The notes under the pieces: model-generated
Databases searched by the model: none
The model's input: the letters and a program-made list of their open reading frames with translations, nothing else
What the model was told of the DNA's origin: nothing
Position numbers and translations under genes: made by a program
Assembly (NCBI GenBank): GCA_016906335.1
Contig: JADEYG010000007.1
Location: 2,310,001-2,374,000, forward strand
Length of the DNA stretch: 64,000 bases
Source: Novakomyces olei
Lineage: Eukaryota; Ascomycota; Novakomycetes; Novakomycetales; Novakomycetaceae
Direction of reading: 5' to 3'
Shown here: one piece after another, positions 51,901-64,000 of the stretch
Layout of the letters: each line of letters begins with the position of its first letter
How positions within the stretch are numbered: position 1 is the stretch's first letter

Positions 51901-53501
51901 CAGCTTGACCTGCTGTTTTTCTTGAGCTGCAATCGCAGACGCTACTCGGGTGGCATCTGCCTTGAGACGCTCAATATGCTTCTGCACTGTACGCTGCTGT
52001 GATTCTGTGGCCTTTATCCTCTCTGTAAAACTGTTGACTGTCCCATTACTGCCCTGCATATCTTGTGCAGATAACTGAGCCCTAATTTCCTCTACAATGA
52101 CACTGGCAGCCTGAGCAGACTTCCTGGCCTGAGCCAGACGTAGTTGGTAAAGAGCCGATTTCTTACGCACCATGGCATTTTCACGTCTCAAATACGCGAG
52201 AGCAGAATCCCGGCGGTCTGAGAGCGCTGCACGTTCCCTTCGAACAATAGAGAGCCGATTACCTTTCTCCGCACATACGTCATTAAGCTCCTCGAGCTGC
52301 TGTTCCAGTTCGTGAATAGGGTCCTTGTATTTGGCAGTGCCGATTATATCCTCAAGGTATTCCAGCAGGCCATCGTCACTGTCACCACTGGCCTTGGGTT
52401 TCATTTGTGCAATTGACTCTACTTCGCCCTGAAGAATGAGAAAGCGCTTGTGGTCCAGATCAATGCCATGCGCCCTCAGCAGTTCTGTTACTTGTGTGAA
52501 ACTGCTTTCCCTGCCGTCCACCATATACTTGCTCGTACTATTGCGAAAGGCGCGGCGAGAGACTACCAGCTGTGTGCCGGGTACAGCCACGGGGTCCCGT
52601 GTTGATTCTCCAGTACTATTGTCACAGTTGACCTGCTCAAAGTGGACCTGAACCTCACAAAAGGGCAAATCGTGAGCGCCCGCCGAATTGTGTATTAAGG
52701 CAGACAACTTGCCTTGGCGCATTTTGCTTGCACGAAAGCCAAAGACAAAGAGCAGTGCATCAATCACGTTTGACTTGCCCGACCCGTTTGGTCCAACAAT
52801 AGAAGAGAATGTCTGTGGTTAAGGGTTAGTTTATTAAAACGAATTTATTAAAACGAATTTATTAGAATAAAAATTACAATCGTATTAAATAAATAGATAA
52901 ATAATAAAATAAAAAATAAACAAATAAAGCAATATCCTACCGAGTGAAACGGCCCAATCACCTGTCGGCCAGCGTACGATTTGAAATTCTGCAGGACCAA
53001 ATGTGTCAGGACGAGCCGTGTGGGAGGCTGTACTGGCTCAATAACATTATTGCTGATAGTCTGTGTCGGAGGTGGGACAGCGGCAGTTGTAGGTGTCGCA
53101 TCCGCGTTTCCTGTTGGCGATAGGATTGGTGAAATTGGCTGTTTAATGGGCGTCGAAGTAGCCATTGGTGCAGCAAGACGGTTCGTTTCTACGGGCCTTA
53201 AGGCGCGCATTGCTGAAGGGCTGTTGAGCGCATTTTTATCATTCGATTTCGGCCGAGTTTCGTGCTGCGAGTCAGTGTGGCCTTGACCGGTTTTTGCATG
53301 AATATTCTCTTTTGCCGTTCGCGCTGGTGAAGGCTCTGGAGTAAATGGCTGCGTGTACGCATCTTGTTCGTCCACGTCCATCATACTCACATCGCCCGCA
53401 TTGCCTTCTCCGCAATCACTCTCGCTTTCGCTGTCAATGACGCGCCGACGACGCGGCGATTTTGCCGCCGACCGTCCCGCGTTGGGCGCACAAACACTCA
53501 T
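48981..53501 (-). CDS. SMC4: Condensin subunit Smc4
   Basis: Core ATPase of condensin, pairing with Smc2 to compact chromosomes. Three exons: 53501-52941, 52812-49138, 49028-48981; 1427 aa (yeast Smc4 is of nearly the same length). The N-terminal extension (187 aa) is disordered and Ser/Pro-rich and ends QNFKSYAGRQVIGPFHS. After intron 1, Walker A GPNGSGKSN and FVFGFRASKMRQGKLSALIH follow; these residues separate Smc4 from other SMCs. Coiled coils flank a hinge near residues 660-760 (TTACPALDNMVVDTVATA). The C-terminal head has LSGGEKTLSSLALVFALHH and Walker B YVMDEIDAAL. An acidic Asp run interrupts the second coil (about 1165-1175). The 16-codon last exon restores the natural end YKTNNQ-TKSIAINN, matching the TKSV-type tail of Smc4; without it the protein would end NNQVGFYI. 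Confidence 0.93.
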
Positions 53502-53922
53502 TAAAAGCCGTTGATCTTTTCGTATTGGACGCGACTTTTTGTTTACATGTAAACGCGAACCATGTGAGGTGTAAGATAGGGTTTTCTTATGGGTTAGGGT
53601 ATTCTTGTGTCGGGGGGTGTGTGTGTCCGTAATTTATCGCTTGTGTATCCACAATTTAGAGTATACATAATTCCGTGTGTTTCACAATTTACAGTATATT
53701 TAATGCAGAGTATTCTATGGCAAGAGCATATAATAAATGACAAGTAGCAATAATTTCCATCCCACGCTTTTAATCTTATCAATCTTGATCAATCAACGTC
53801 AAGGCAGTTTGCAGATTTGCAGTTTGGCAGATTTGCAGTTTGGCAGATTTGCAGTTTGGCAGATTTGCAGTTTGGCAGATTTGCAGATTTGCAGATTTGC
53901 AGTTTGCAGACACGTGTCCCGT
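53502..53922. other. Intergenic with 16-bp repeat
   Basis: Promoter of SMC4 and 3' flank of the monocarboxylate-type transporter. The 16-bp array covers about 53808-53910. Confidence 0.7.
53808..53910. repeat. 16-bp tandem repeat (gcagtttggcagattt)
   Basis: About five copies of gcagtttggcagattt with partial gcagatttgcagattt units at both ends, immediately after the transporter stop codon. Confidence 0.92.
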
Positions 53923-55179
53923 CTACACACATTTGCGCAATGGGTAATAATAGAACCGGAGAAAGAGCAAAAACCCTGTCCCCGCGAGGACCATAGCGCC
54001 GGCAAACCCTATGGCCCCATGCCAGCCAGCGGTCTCGCTCTGACTCCTCAGAATAGCGCCCGCAATTGCGGGTCCAGTGAGGCCGGAAACAGACACTACA
54101 GCGAAGCAGAGGCCAACGCGTCTGCCAATGACCCGCATGTCGGGACACAGTCCCGCTACACTGGGAGCAATGAGCGAAATAACCGCTCCAGAGGTAAAGC
54201 CGTACAGTGCAGCATAAACAATAGTAGGAGCAGGTCCGTTTGAAGGCATCCACAGAGCCAGAGTCAGGACGCCACTGAGCGCTGCCATTAGCGCAATCAT
54301 ATTGAAGCGGCCGGTGTAGTCTGAAAGCAGTCCTGGAACAACACGGCCGCCGATAGAACCAGCGTTCAGGATTGAAATGGTGGAGTACGACATGGCGCGG
54401 CTCATACCGTGTGCGACTCCAAAGGGCGAAATGTAAAAAAAGGAGACAAAGAGGCCAAAGATAATGAAAAAGCATCCGCTGACAAATATTATATACTTTG
54501 TATCCCGCAGCGAAGAGCGATCAATCAGGTTCCAGCCACTCTTGTGCCGTCCAAGGCGTGGGCGAACGAGCACGATTCCTGCGGAAGAGCAGACGAGGGA
54601 AATAAACCCGCATATTCTCAGACCCCAAGCAAATCCAATCTGGTTGCTGACACTGCGCGCCATCACTTGTGGGAAGATTACGCCTCCCAAACCGGATCCG
54701 GCGACAACAAGCCCCGAAGCAAGGCCGCGTTTCGTGGTAAAGTAATGTGTCACGATAGAGAGAGAGGGATAAAACAGCAGAGCCGCACCTATGCCAAACG
54801 CGACGCCCAGGGACAGCATAAAGTGGGCATAATGTGTTGAAATACTGGCCATCATCATGGACAAGCTGGTAAGCGGACCGCCTACTATTAGCAGCGGCCG
54901 AGGGCCAAACGTGTCAAACAGATGGCCGACAAAGAGGCCGGCAAGGAACAAGATAAAGACCTGCATACTGCCGATCCAGGAGATTTCAGAGTCTGTATAG
55001 CCACTTAATTGGTTTTCCCGCAGGTAATCTTGGAAGACTCCAAAGGCATTGAAAAAACCGAGTGATGTGAACAAATTAAAGGCCGCTCCTAGAATTACAA
55101 GCCACGCACGAGCACCTCCATCTGGCGGCAGCGAGGGCGACGTCACTTGTTTTGCAGCTGCTAATTGCTCTCTGTCCAT
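53923..55179 (-). CDS. MFS monocarboxylate/riboflavin-type transporter (MCT/Mch family)
   Basis: Twelve-TM major facilitator of the SLC16-like fungal Mch family. Single exon, 418 aa. The start SLPPDGGARAWLVILGAAFNLF carries the MCT signature (PDGGxxAW) before TM1, followed by GFFNAFGVFQDYL and SDSEISWIGS-like TDSEISWIGSMQVF. The TM2-3 loop has LFDTFGPRPLLIVGG; TM4-5 has THYFTTKRGLASGLVVAGSGLGGVIFP; TM8 has GSIGGRVVPGLLSDYTGRFN. The central loop is short. In fungi such proteins move monocarboxylates, riboflavin (Mch5) or unknown compounds; the substrate cannot be told here. A sequence RFYYYPLRKCV forms the short C-terminal tail. A strong call for family, weak for substrate. Confidence 0.88.
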   Translation of the reverse strand: MDREQLAAAKQVTSPSLPPDGGARAWLVILGAAFNLFTSLGFFNAFGVFQDYLRENQLSGYTDSEISWIGSMQVFILFLAGLFVGHLFDTFGPRPLLIVGGPLTSLSMMMASISTHYAHFMLSLGVAFGIGAALLFYPSLSIVTHYFTTKRGLASGLVVAGSGLGGVIFPQVMARSVSNQIGFAWGLRICGFISLVCSSAGIVLVRPRLGRHKSGWNLIDRSSLRDTKYIIFVSGCFFIIFGLFVSFFYISPFGVAHGMSRAMSYSTISILNAGSIGGRVVPGLLSDYTGRFNMIALMAALSGVLTLALWMPSNGPAPTIVYAALYGFTSGAVISLIAPSVAGLCPDMRVIGRRVGLCFAVVSVSGLTGPAIAGAILRSQSETAGWHGAIGFAGAMVLAGTGFLLFLRFYYYPLRKCV

Positions 55180-55627
55180 ACTGGATTTGTCTTTTATTCT
55201 TGCGCAAATTGGCTCAAGGACTGCCTGTCGAGCTGATATTTATATTTTGCTCGTAGAGCGGCAGCTTTGAGCGATACGGCCGATAGGGCGTGTCCTATCG
55301 ACACGTACGCGTCCAATTATAAAAGACGTCGACCATTGCCCGACACTGGTCCGAATCTTGTCCGACGTTGGTCCGCTCCCAAAAGATCAGATAAGGATAA
55401 AAACTTGGGGTTATGCGCTCTGATTCGCTATCGTTTACTATAAGATTACTTGTTCGAGTGTGCACATAGTAACAATCAAATAATTAAAGAGTTCAAAACA
55501 AAGGCTAATCAAGTAGTGAGATATATTATATTGTGTTTTGCGCGCCAAAACTATGTGTCCGTATTTATTGCCTAATTTTCGATTATAAAGCTTTTCCTAA
55601 TCATAATTCAATTTTTGAGTAGCATTT
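55180..55627. other. Intergenic
   Basis: Promoter of the monocarboxylate-type transporter and 3' flank of the YTP1-like gene. Contains agataagg near 55388 (a lone GATA-type site). Otherwise nothing seen. Confidence 0.6.
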
Positions 55628-57618
55628 TCAAGCAAAAGATGTCGGCTTCATGCTTGGCTGAGATGCGCTTATCCCCTTGAAGCAACAGACAGCGCCCTCC
55701 CATGCCATTAGCAATAACGTTATTGCAACAGATAAATTTATTACGGCCATAGCGTCTGCCTGCATAGACTGCAAAGTACACACAACGTCCTGGGCAGAAG
55801 TCATAAATACAAGCCCGCCTTGCATCAAGAAAAAGCTTGTCAACAGCTCTGTTATTGGCCGCGAGGGCTGTACTGATTGTGGAGGCCTAAGGAAAAATAT
55901 GATATATGTGCAAAGACGAGCGATAGCAAAATAGCTAAGAGACTGGCCCCATTGTTTGTGGACCATTGAGGAAAACATATCATTTTGCTGATGCATGGTC
56001 ATCATTACACCGGTGAAATAAATCACAAGAGCCGGGAAAGGATTAAACGAGACAGGGCGCCAGGCGGCTCTAGATGCGTCTGGGTCTCGAGCTACTGCCG
56101 CTGGAGTAAAAGCTTTGGCCAAAACCCGCCTTACCTTGCGGGACTCAACGAGAACCCCAGCGAGTCCGCCACCGAGAAACATTACGGCAATCGAGACATG
56201 CTCCATGTCACGAAACGTGTAAGCTGAACCGTAATGGCCGAGATGTTCAAGAAAAACATTGGTAGATCCGTACAGCAGGATTATACCAGACTCCACCATT
56301 TCGGCGGTGGGTGCTTTACCGCGCCAGTCCGATGCAGGCAGCCGGGCAGGCATCAGATTCCACGCCCATCCCCAGTCAGCGAAGGCTCCAAAGTAGCGGC
56401 CGAGTGTTATAACCCCATACAAAAAGAAAATGCCGCCTTTGATCCAGTGTGCAAGGCCATTAAACACGATATGGCCCCGGAAAAGGCCATAGTAAGTGAG
56501 TACACCGGTTGCTACAAGGGCAAATCCAAATTGAACGATTGTCCGTTCGACTATTGTGTGCACGACAAAGGCAACCTTCACCAGTCGCGTATGTAATCGC
56601 TCGCCCAAACGAGTCGGACCCATGACGCAATCAAGCGTTCGCCTTAGCATGTTGTCAAGCAACGTTGCTGCTGGCGCTTTGGACTGGACGCAAGTAACGT
56701 TACCGTTGCCACTGTGGTTCACGTCCAAGTCAGCGTCGTAAGCGTCTCCTTCACTATGCCCGTCGTACGCAGTGTTCCTACTACTATTGCCTCTCGCTGA
56801 GGCGGATATTCGGGGGGACGAACCACCCTCTGACCCGGATCCGTTCCCACTATCTTGAGATTTAGCTCTGCGATCTTCGCCTGAATGCTGGCCAGGGCAT
56901 AATAATCGATTCTGCTTTTCCGCTTCCTGTTCAGGTATTTGTTCTTCTTCTTCGCTGTCGTCTTCGTCTTCCGAATCGACAAGCATAAAAGGATGCTGCT
57001 GGTCATTTGACAAGTCTTTAGACGGGGCCCATCGATATGCACGGCAAGCCACTGATGCAAGAGTCTGCACAAGGATAACGACTAGCGCGGCCCACCCCAT
57101 AGGTCCATGAGCGTTTCCGGGGTAGGGCGATTCGGATAATGCAGAGTGGTATAAACTAGAAAACAACGTACCCAGGCCGTTGAGGCCGACAAAGGTCAGT
57201 TGCGCGGGGATGTACCAGCGAGACCTATTTACCGATAAGACCACGACTGCAATTAGTATTACAAACATATAGCAATTGGATTTAAAGAAAAAAAGCCAAC
57301 TCAAGGATGAGAGTAAATGCAATCAAAGGCTAAACGAACGTAAAAGGCAGATGAGTCTAAATCAAACCTGCGTGACAATAAAATACTCCCAAACTTACCT
57401 AAAGGCATAACAATCACCCAAGCTAGTGTCATGACAAAAATGTGAAGGCCAATCCAAACATGATGCTCAGACAGCCCATGAAACGACGAGAGAGGCAGCG
57501 GTGCGGAAGGATAGCATTGCAAGTATAAAGTTTCATTCAACATGCTCGAAACAGTGTTGTGTGAGCCTGTATCGTGATGATGCATGTGCGCCATACCGCC
57601 AGCGGCATCGTGGTCCAT
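55628..57618 (-). CDS. YTP1-like multi-pass membrane protein
   Basis: Fungal membrane protein of unknown role, related to yeast Ytp1 (N-terminal DUF2427 and C-terminal Ytp1 domains, described as similar to electron-transport membrane proteins). Two exons: 57618-57399 and 57246-55628; 612 aa. Exon 1 has a His-rich start (HMHHHDTGSH) and TM1 (EHHVWIGLHIFVMTLAWVIVMPL). After the 152-bp intron (ends actaattgcag): SRWYIPAQLTFVGLNGLG, YHSALSESPYPGNAHGPMGW. A long acidic/Ser-rich loop (about 150-260) follows, then the Ytp1 domain: YFGAFADWGWAWNLMP, VESGIILLYGSTNVFLEHLG, MEHVSIAVMFLGGGLAGVLVES, FNPFPALVIYFTGVMMTMHQQ, VHKQWGQSLSYFAIARL and GGLVFMTSAQDVV. Conserved His in the HGPMGW, EHLG, EHVS and MHQQ motifs could bind heme or metal; that is inference. 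Confidence 0.85.
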
Positions 57619-58957
57619 GGCGTCGAGCTAATAGCCTTTGCGAGATGTCAAAGTAGTCCAGAGCAATGAAATCAGGCGGCAGCTCAAGCCGCCCAAAGCC
57701 GGTTCAATTCTTTTTATTAATAATTTAATTATTTTAATTTCTGTTTACGGAGACAGCGCGGTAGTATTCCGCGAACAAAGTACAGGTACGGATATTTGGG
57801 GGCCAGCGCTTGTCAAGGCGCTCGAGTTGTAGCGTCGATACGGCTACGCACTGTTTCGATACTGCGGAGGATTGAAACGAACTCTAATCTGACGTCCAAT
57901 GAATCTAATTATAAATGTCAATAAATCTTGGATCTTTTTAGGTAAAATGTACGTATTCGGAAGTTACACTCATACTAGCATTATTCATCCTCGACTTGTT
58001 CGGAGGTTCGGCCCGTATTAGGCTAATGATTGATTATATTATGATTATATTATATTATGATTATATTATATTATGATTATAAAATGATGAATAATATACA
58101 GACTGCCTTGATGCAACGCACGTGCAAGAGCGAGCGCGTGATTAAATATGGCAGAGCCGTTTAGATTTGATTATTGCAAGGGAACCAAGTCCTTTTTATA
58201 CTCCAATTTGAACTGGATTGAGTGGGGTTGGTGTCGCTGGTATAGTCTTGCTCACCCGTATAATAGAGGTTGGATGTTTTACAGTAGATCATACCATCGG
58301 AATATATTCTCACATGGCTCGTAACAATACACTACAAGTAAACTCGCTCGAATATAATCCACAAACATAATTAATGCGCCAAGAAATTTTGTTGTTTCAA
58401 CGCATTCGCAGAGATCTCACATTTCAGTGCTGTTTTCGGAACACACTCGGAAGTGCATCGGCGGTTCATCAATGTACTAACGATTCCTGTCTCCAGGCAC
58501 TATTACATAAGCAAACGAATGCTCCTTATTGGGCGCAATAAAGCGCCTTTTTAACCTATTTCGGTCGTCGCAAGAACCGATATTCAGGAATTGCTTACTG
58601 CACTATGATTGGTGGGCATTGACGAGTTATGTCATATATCTGCCGATATGGGAATAGCACATGACGCGTCCGTTGAATACAGATCACGTGATCCGAGCTA
58701 CATGTAGTATATCGCACATTGTATACGGCATTTTGGTGTAGAGTATCGCAAAGTGGATATATAATACTATAAAATGTGTTGCTTTAAAAAGAATCGTATA
58801 TTGCTTCGTTTATTGCAGACGCGTATGAAGGAAAAGTTATTACACAACTACATCCAAGCATTAACTATTATGACATAGTATTTACACGGTCGTCCGATAA
58901 ACGATAAAATGCAGAATGCAAATCATAAAAACAGGGTATAGAGGAGGAAAAAGAGCA
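57619..58957. other. 1.3-kb intergenic region, no gene recognised
   Basis: Contains a ttatattatgattata repeat (about 58025-58085). The rest is AT-rich unique sequence. It is the promoter side of the YTP1-like gene and the 3' flank of the deubiquitinase. Confidence 0.6.
58020..58085. repeat. AT-rich repeat (tatattatgatta)
   Basis: About four imperfect units of ttatattatgattata in the gap between YTP1-like and deubiquitinase genes. Confidence 0.75.
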
Positions 58958-60779
58958 TTAAAAATAAGCAAAATAGAGGGAATAGAGAACAAAAGCCATC
59001 CGATAACTCTTACGCGTCAAGCCAATTGACGCCGATGATAAAATAGTAAGTACCTTCGTCATAAGCAACATGAAGAAAAAGAAGGAATCATACGCTTCAC
59101 TCGAAAGGACTTCTCGCTCAGTTGCCAGCGTTACTGAGGTATCATCGAGGCGAAACCATTCGGTACCGGCTCGCAGGTAGTTTATATAATGTCCACTATC
59201 GATCCTTCCAATATGAACCACGACACTGTACAAGTCGTATATAACTGCACCGCCTTTAGATTTTTTTGATGACTGCGACATTGAATCAGAGCCTGTCATG
59301 TAAGAACCAATATCGATCTCGAGCGGAAACGCCGTGGGAACATCGAGTTTAAAACTAGCGGAGCCGATATGCTCGAACCGCTAAATTACATATTAGACAA
59401 ATGAAAAAGAATAAAAATATTTTTTGTTTTGTGTTTATTCAAACTGTGTTCAATTTACCTTTAAAAGAATGCAAAGCGATGGAGGTGCAGCAAGGATTCG
59501 TACAGTCTTATGGGCCTAGAACAGTCAGTAAAAGCAACGCGAAGCCTACATGCCTTTGCCCTATTGTGGCACCGTGGGCAGCTATAGTTTGGAAGCTCTT
59601 CCGGTAAGAAATGGCTACAGGTAAGTAAAGTCGACCAGACAGAAGAACGTTGAGATCGGAGAAAGTCATATCAGCAAAATCATGAATGGCGGTATTATAG
59701 AATAGTGAGACATCGCAATAAAACAGAGGGTTGCATTGGCAGCGCAATAAAACACATGATAAGACAAACGTCCCGTAAACGTATGTATAGTATTTTCGTA
59801 CCGTCATGCTTTAGTTCCAGACCGACAGACACAATAATTTGGCAAAAATGGCAATAATTTGGCAAAATTCAATTGGATCCAGAGGAGACGAGAGCAGGGC
59901 ATTGATGATAAGTTGCATACCTATGCAGGGATTCGAGCAAATTTAAAGCTCTCTGACTATTGGCAGAATTATTAGCGGTGCTTTTGACAAGGAGACTGAG
60001 GTCGATCATCGGCTCTGTGGTAGTACTTGCCTGTCCGCAAGAAGAGCAAACTGTTGCATGGCTCAGACGTCCAAAAAACACACGATGTACAAGACACCTG
60101 CAATCTTGCGGTGTTGAATCAGGCAAACTTTGGTGAAACTGGTCGAGGAGACAAGTGAAAAACTCGTGAGCATCCTGCTGCGCATATCCGGCCAAGTTTT
60201 TCGTGGACATCCAAACGAGCTCAAGCACGTCAGCAGGTCTGTGTGCTAAGCTTTTCGAGTTGTACAACTGAGATTAGTACACACGACGGCAAAATGAAAT
60301 ATAGACGAAATGGATTGAGTAAAACTTGATAAAAGCAAGGGTGAAATAGAAGCAAAGTTGCATTAAACGCTTCCTCATATAAGAAAAGGAACTGATGAAA
60401 AATAGCATAAATCCAGACGCAACCAAACGAATCCAACAACCAAATAGGAACAATTTGACAGAAATAAACTGGGAACGCACGTCGACGTAGAGACGATCCA
60501 AAGCGCAGCTCATGCAGTGCTTACGACGGCAGTGTTGTGATACGTGAGCGCCAGATAAGAAATACGCTTTAATAAGCGGACAATGCAGTATTGTCTGTAA
60601 AATGACGCTCATAAAGCAGGTAGCCCCCATATTTTGCATTCCTCTCGGGATAGCAGCTACGCCAAGTTAGTGTTGCTCCCTTGCATTTGCTGCCAATTAC
60701 CAGCTAAAGATTGCACATAACGAGCATCCATTACGGAGGACTCTGTGCTGCCAGTGCCACCAATATTTGACGAAACCAT
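58958..60779 (-). CDS. UBP8: Ubiquitin-specific protease, Ubp8/USP22-like
   Basis: Cysteine deubiquitinase resembling the SAGA subunit Ubp8, which removes ubiquitin from histone H2B. Predicted exons: 60779-60701 (tentative), 60656-60481, 60267-59921, 59808-59636 (tentative), 59597-59554, 59515-59459, 59380-58958; 432 aa. Cys box GMQNMGATCFMSVILQTI, then CMSCALDRLYVDL (yeast: CFSCALDK), LAGYAQQDAHEFFTCLLDQ, zinc-ribbon halves VCSSCGQ and YSCPRCHNRAKAHK, ILLKRFEHIGSASFKLD, and His box IDSGHYINYLRAG with WFRLDDTSV. The zinc-ribbon exon ends at a GC-AG intron (aag/gcatgt, 38 bp). No clear N-terminal ZnF-UBP, which anchors Ubp8 in SAGA, is found; a stretch at about 60727-60890 (GHIYLTYTSSK onwards, same strand) might be a degenerate piece. 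The 5' end, middle exon and last codons are unsure; the catalytic core is firm. Confidence 0.8.
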
Positions 60780-61415
60780 TCTAATGATTGCTTGAATGAA
60801 TCTGTCCACTCAGTGCCGTCTGCTGTGCCATCAAAAGTGGCAGACAGCACTTTAGATGATGTGTATGTTAAATAAATGTGCCCCAGTCACTAAAGTACAC
60901 CACACTTTTCTCGAGTTGTAACAAGGATGAACTAAAAGAAAACAAGAAGAAGAGATTAAAATGCAATTAAAAGCAAAACAATTCTTTGGTACACATTTTC
61001 AAACGAGAAAACACATATATTCTCGAGTTGTATGGGTACCGTAACCTGAAAGTTGCTACGTTATTAACGTAAAACGCTAAATATCTTGGCAAAAGTGCGG
61101 GATGCGTACATGAGAATTTTAGTAAGGTTACTCGATTTACTTTATACGTTGTTTTATCTTGCTCTATTATCCCATTATCTATATCATTATACTCAAAGTT
61201 ATGCTCTATTATTGTACTCTATTACTATGGCTGCCAGTTTTTAACAAAATATGATCGTTTGATATTATATTACAACGTTTATGTTCATATTGTTAATAGC
61301 TGTATGAGATATTGCGCGTTCACGTTTCATACATTCTCCATTACATAGTGTATTTGCACCCAAAGCTATTGAACGGACAAACTGCCAGCCAGATTGATTT
61401 GAGCAGACCGTGAAA
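60780..61415. other. Divergent region between the deubiquitinase and Maf genes
   Basis: Should hold both promoters and possibly 5' exons of the deubiquitinase. A minus-strand frame (about 60895-60727, GHIYLTYTSSKVL... to SLEWFRQIL) looks protein-like and could be an upstream exon. Confidence 0.45.
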
Positions 61416-62200
61416 ATGGAGAAATCGTCTGCAGGCAAGGGAGATACTTTCCGTACGACACTGCACCGGCAGCTAGAAGGCAGACGCTTTGTCTTAGCCT
61501 CAAGCTCGCCAAGACGCCGTGAACTGCTTGCTCAAATCGGGTTTGATCAGGTTGAAGTAGTGCCCTCCAGCTTCCCCGAGGATCTTGACAAAACAGGCAT
61601 GTCGCCGCTTGAATATGTGGCAGAGACCGCCTCTGCCAAGGTGCATGATGTGTATAGACGATTGGTAAGAATAAGGACGGAAAGATAACAATAGAAGCTG
61701 CGTTTGTTGGTCAGTTTTAATTAGTCTAGGCAAATGATTTAAGCCCGCCTGCTCTAGTACTGGCCGCGGATACGGTAGTGCTTTGTGGGAACAACGTTCT
61801 TGAAAAACCACGTGATCAGCTCGATCACCTACGAATGCTCAAGGCTCTACGTTCAAGTTCATCACCCATAAAAGTGGTAACTGCCGTTGTCGCTATGGCA
61901 CCAATGTCGGTGCCTGTGCACCCAGGCTACTGGCTTAAAAGCACGATGGAGGAGACTGAGCTTCAGTTTGACAAAAATGTGAGAGACGAAGTGCTGGAGG
62001 CTTACGTAAACGCTGGCTCTGGGCTGGACGCCGCTGGAGGTTTCCAGATCCAGCGAGAAGGAGCTCTCCTCGTCACAAAGGTAGTCGGTGATTTTTCTAA
62101 CGTGGTCGGATTGCCTTTACGGGCTACATTCAAGCTCATGGAGCGTATTTTGAACAGCGATATGCTAGAAGAGTCAGAGAGCGATCCTGATGACTATTGA
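61416..62200 (+). CDS. Maf-like nucleoside triphosphate pyrophosphatase
   Basis: House-cleaning enzyme of the Maf/HAM1-like class that hydrolyses non-canonical or pyrimidine nucleotides (dTTP/UTP in characterised relatives). Two exons (61416-61664 and 61730-62200), 239 aa. Motifs: FVLASSSPRRRELLAQIGF, VVPSSFPEDLDK, YVAETASAKVHDV, ALVLAADTVVLCGNNVLEKP, GGFQIQREGALLVTKVVGDFSNVVGLPL. The ADT and LEKP motifs bind substrate and metal; the GG-FQIQ..G..L.....GD...VVGLPL block is typical of eukaryotic Maf proteins. The 65-bp intron uses acceptor agtctag, which keeps frame and gives RL-ANDLSPPALVLAAD. The acidic tail (EESESDPDDY) is extra. The start at 61416 is the first ATG in frame. Confidence 0.92.
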
Positions 62201-62821
62201 TAGACTGAGCTGGGTGTAAATGGACTGCATTATAAAGCCGTATTCTATTTCACATAGATCGTCTACGGTTGTTTCCGTGATTGCTTTTATCTGGATTTTG
62301 CACATATAGGCTCTTGTTCCATACTGGTTTTACTGTTTGATTGTTTGGGGGTTTATTAATTCCTGAGAGGCTTGAACGATTTTTACTTTTCTTTGTACTC
62401 AGTTTTATTAAAATTTGTGTCTTGTGCGAGACAATCTGTAGATTGAACTTGACTCAATGGTCCTTGCATGGTTAGAAATGAGCATTCGATTTAAATTAAA
62501 GGCCCCAGCAAACCAGTATTGCACAACGTGAATTGCTCATAACAATAATCAGCTAAAGTCGGAAAGACAACAAATAATTAAACAGACAATCATAACGGTT
62601 ACCATACAACCAAGCGTTTCAGAACGATGGCCTAATTTAGACAGAGAGCTGTGATTAAAAATATATCACTATTAGCAGTCTATGGAGCTGTTCTTCTCAG
62701 ATACACACTTTACCAAACCGAATTACCTACTGAACAACATATTCTTGCATGCTGCGTGTAAAAACTATACTTTTCTCTCAATCAAGATCATGTGGCTAAT
62801 TACAAATTAGAATGCAAGCTA
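62201..62821. other. Intergenic between convergent Maf and SEC13
   Basis: 3' flanks of both genes; AT-rich, nothing recognised. Confidence 0.6.

Positions 62822-64000
<1,179 letters not shown>

Noticed and set aside
53575-53600. Telomere-like gggttaggg near SMC4
   Set aside because: Single short match, no array.
61410-61415. GTG start for the Maf gene
   Set aside because: The ATG at 61416 is in frame two codons later and is the normal choice in a eukaryote.

Overview
The window is nuclear DNA of a fungus with short, frequent spliceosomal introns (mostly about 38-130 bp). The gene set says so: an AIM3/BBC1-type actin-patch protein, a YTP1-like membrane protein, a siderophore-transporter-type MFS protein, an EFM3/FAM86 methyltransferase, a MEP/AMT ammonium permease, a PMC1-type calcium pump, and the housekeeping proteins Nup84, Vma5, Dph5, Arc35/ARPC2, Smc4, Ubp8-like, Maf and Sec13. 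Coding regions are GC-balanced; the gaps are AT-rich and full of micro- and minisatellites. The species cannot be named from the sequence alone. The compact introns and the unusual polyketide synthase would fit an early-diverging filamentous lineage, but that is inference.

Layout. 1-4.1 kb: a low-complexity protein cut by the left edge, then an AIM3/BBC1-like gene (both minus). 4.1-7.2 kb: repeat-rich gap. 7.2-14.7 kb: one intronless multidomain polyketide synthase (plus) with the order KS-AT-ACP-ACP-ACP-KR-DH-PPTase, which is that of bacterial enediyne (PKSE) synthases apart from the ACP number. 15.7-18.7 kb: a dihydropyrimidinase/hydantoinase and a convergent D-2-hydroxyacid dehydrogenase. 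19.4-22.3 kb: EFM3, a 74-aa hydrophilic protein and an intron-containing tRNA-Lys(CTT). 23.1-27.8 kb: calcium ATPase. 29.5-34.8 kb: divergent NUP84 and VMA5. 35.2-40.6 kb: hotdog thioesterase, siderophore-type transporter, DPH5. 41.8-48.5 kb: an unrecognised 208-aa protein, the ammonium transporter, and ARPC2 after a 2.2-kb gap. 49-57.6 kb: SMC4, a monocarboxylate-type transporter, YTP1-like. 59-64 kb: UBP8-like deubiquitinase, Maf nucleotide pyrophosphatase, and SEC13 cut by the right edge.

Most genes are unrelated housekeeping loci, so there is no operon logic. Ammonium uptake, hydantoin/pyrimidine hydrolysis and 2-hydroxyacid oxidation could serve nitrogen and carbon scavenging, but no shared control is shown. 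The point of greatest interest is the PKSE-like synthase. The second is splicing: almost every intron I could place ends with a branch-like CTAAY/CTGAY only a few bases before the acceptor AG, nearer AGs seem to be skipped, and two introns are best explained as GC-AG. No virus-like element, transposon or CRISPR array was recognised.
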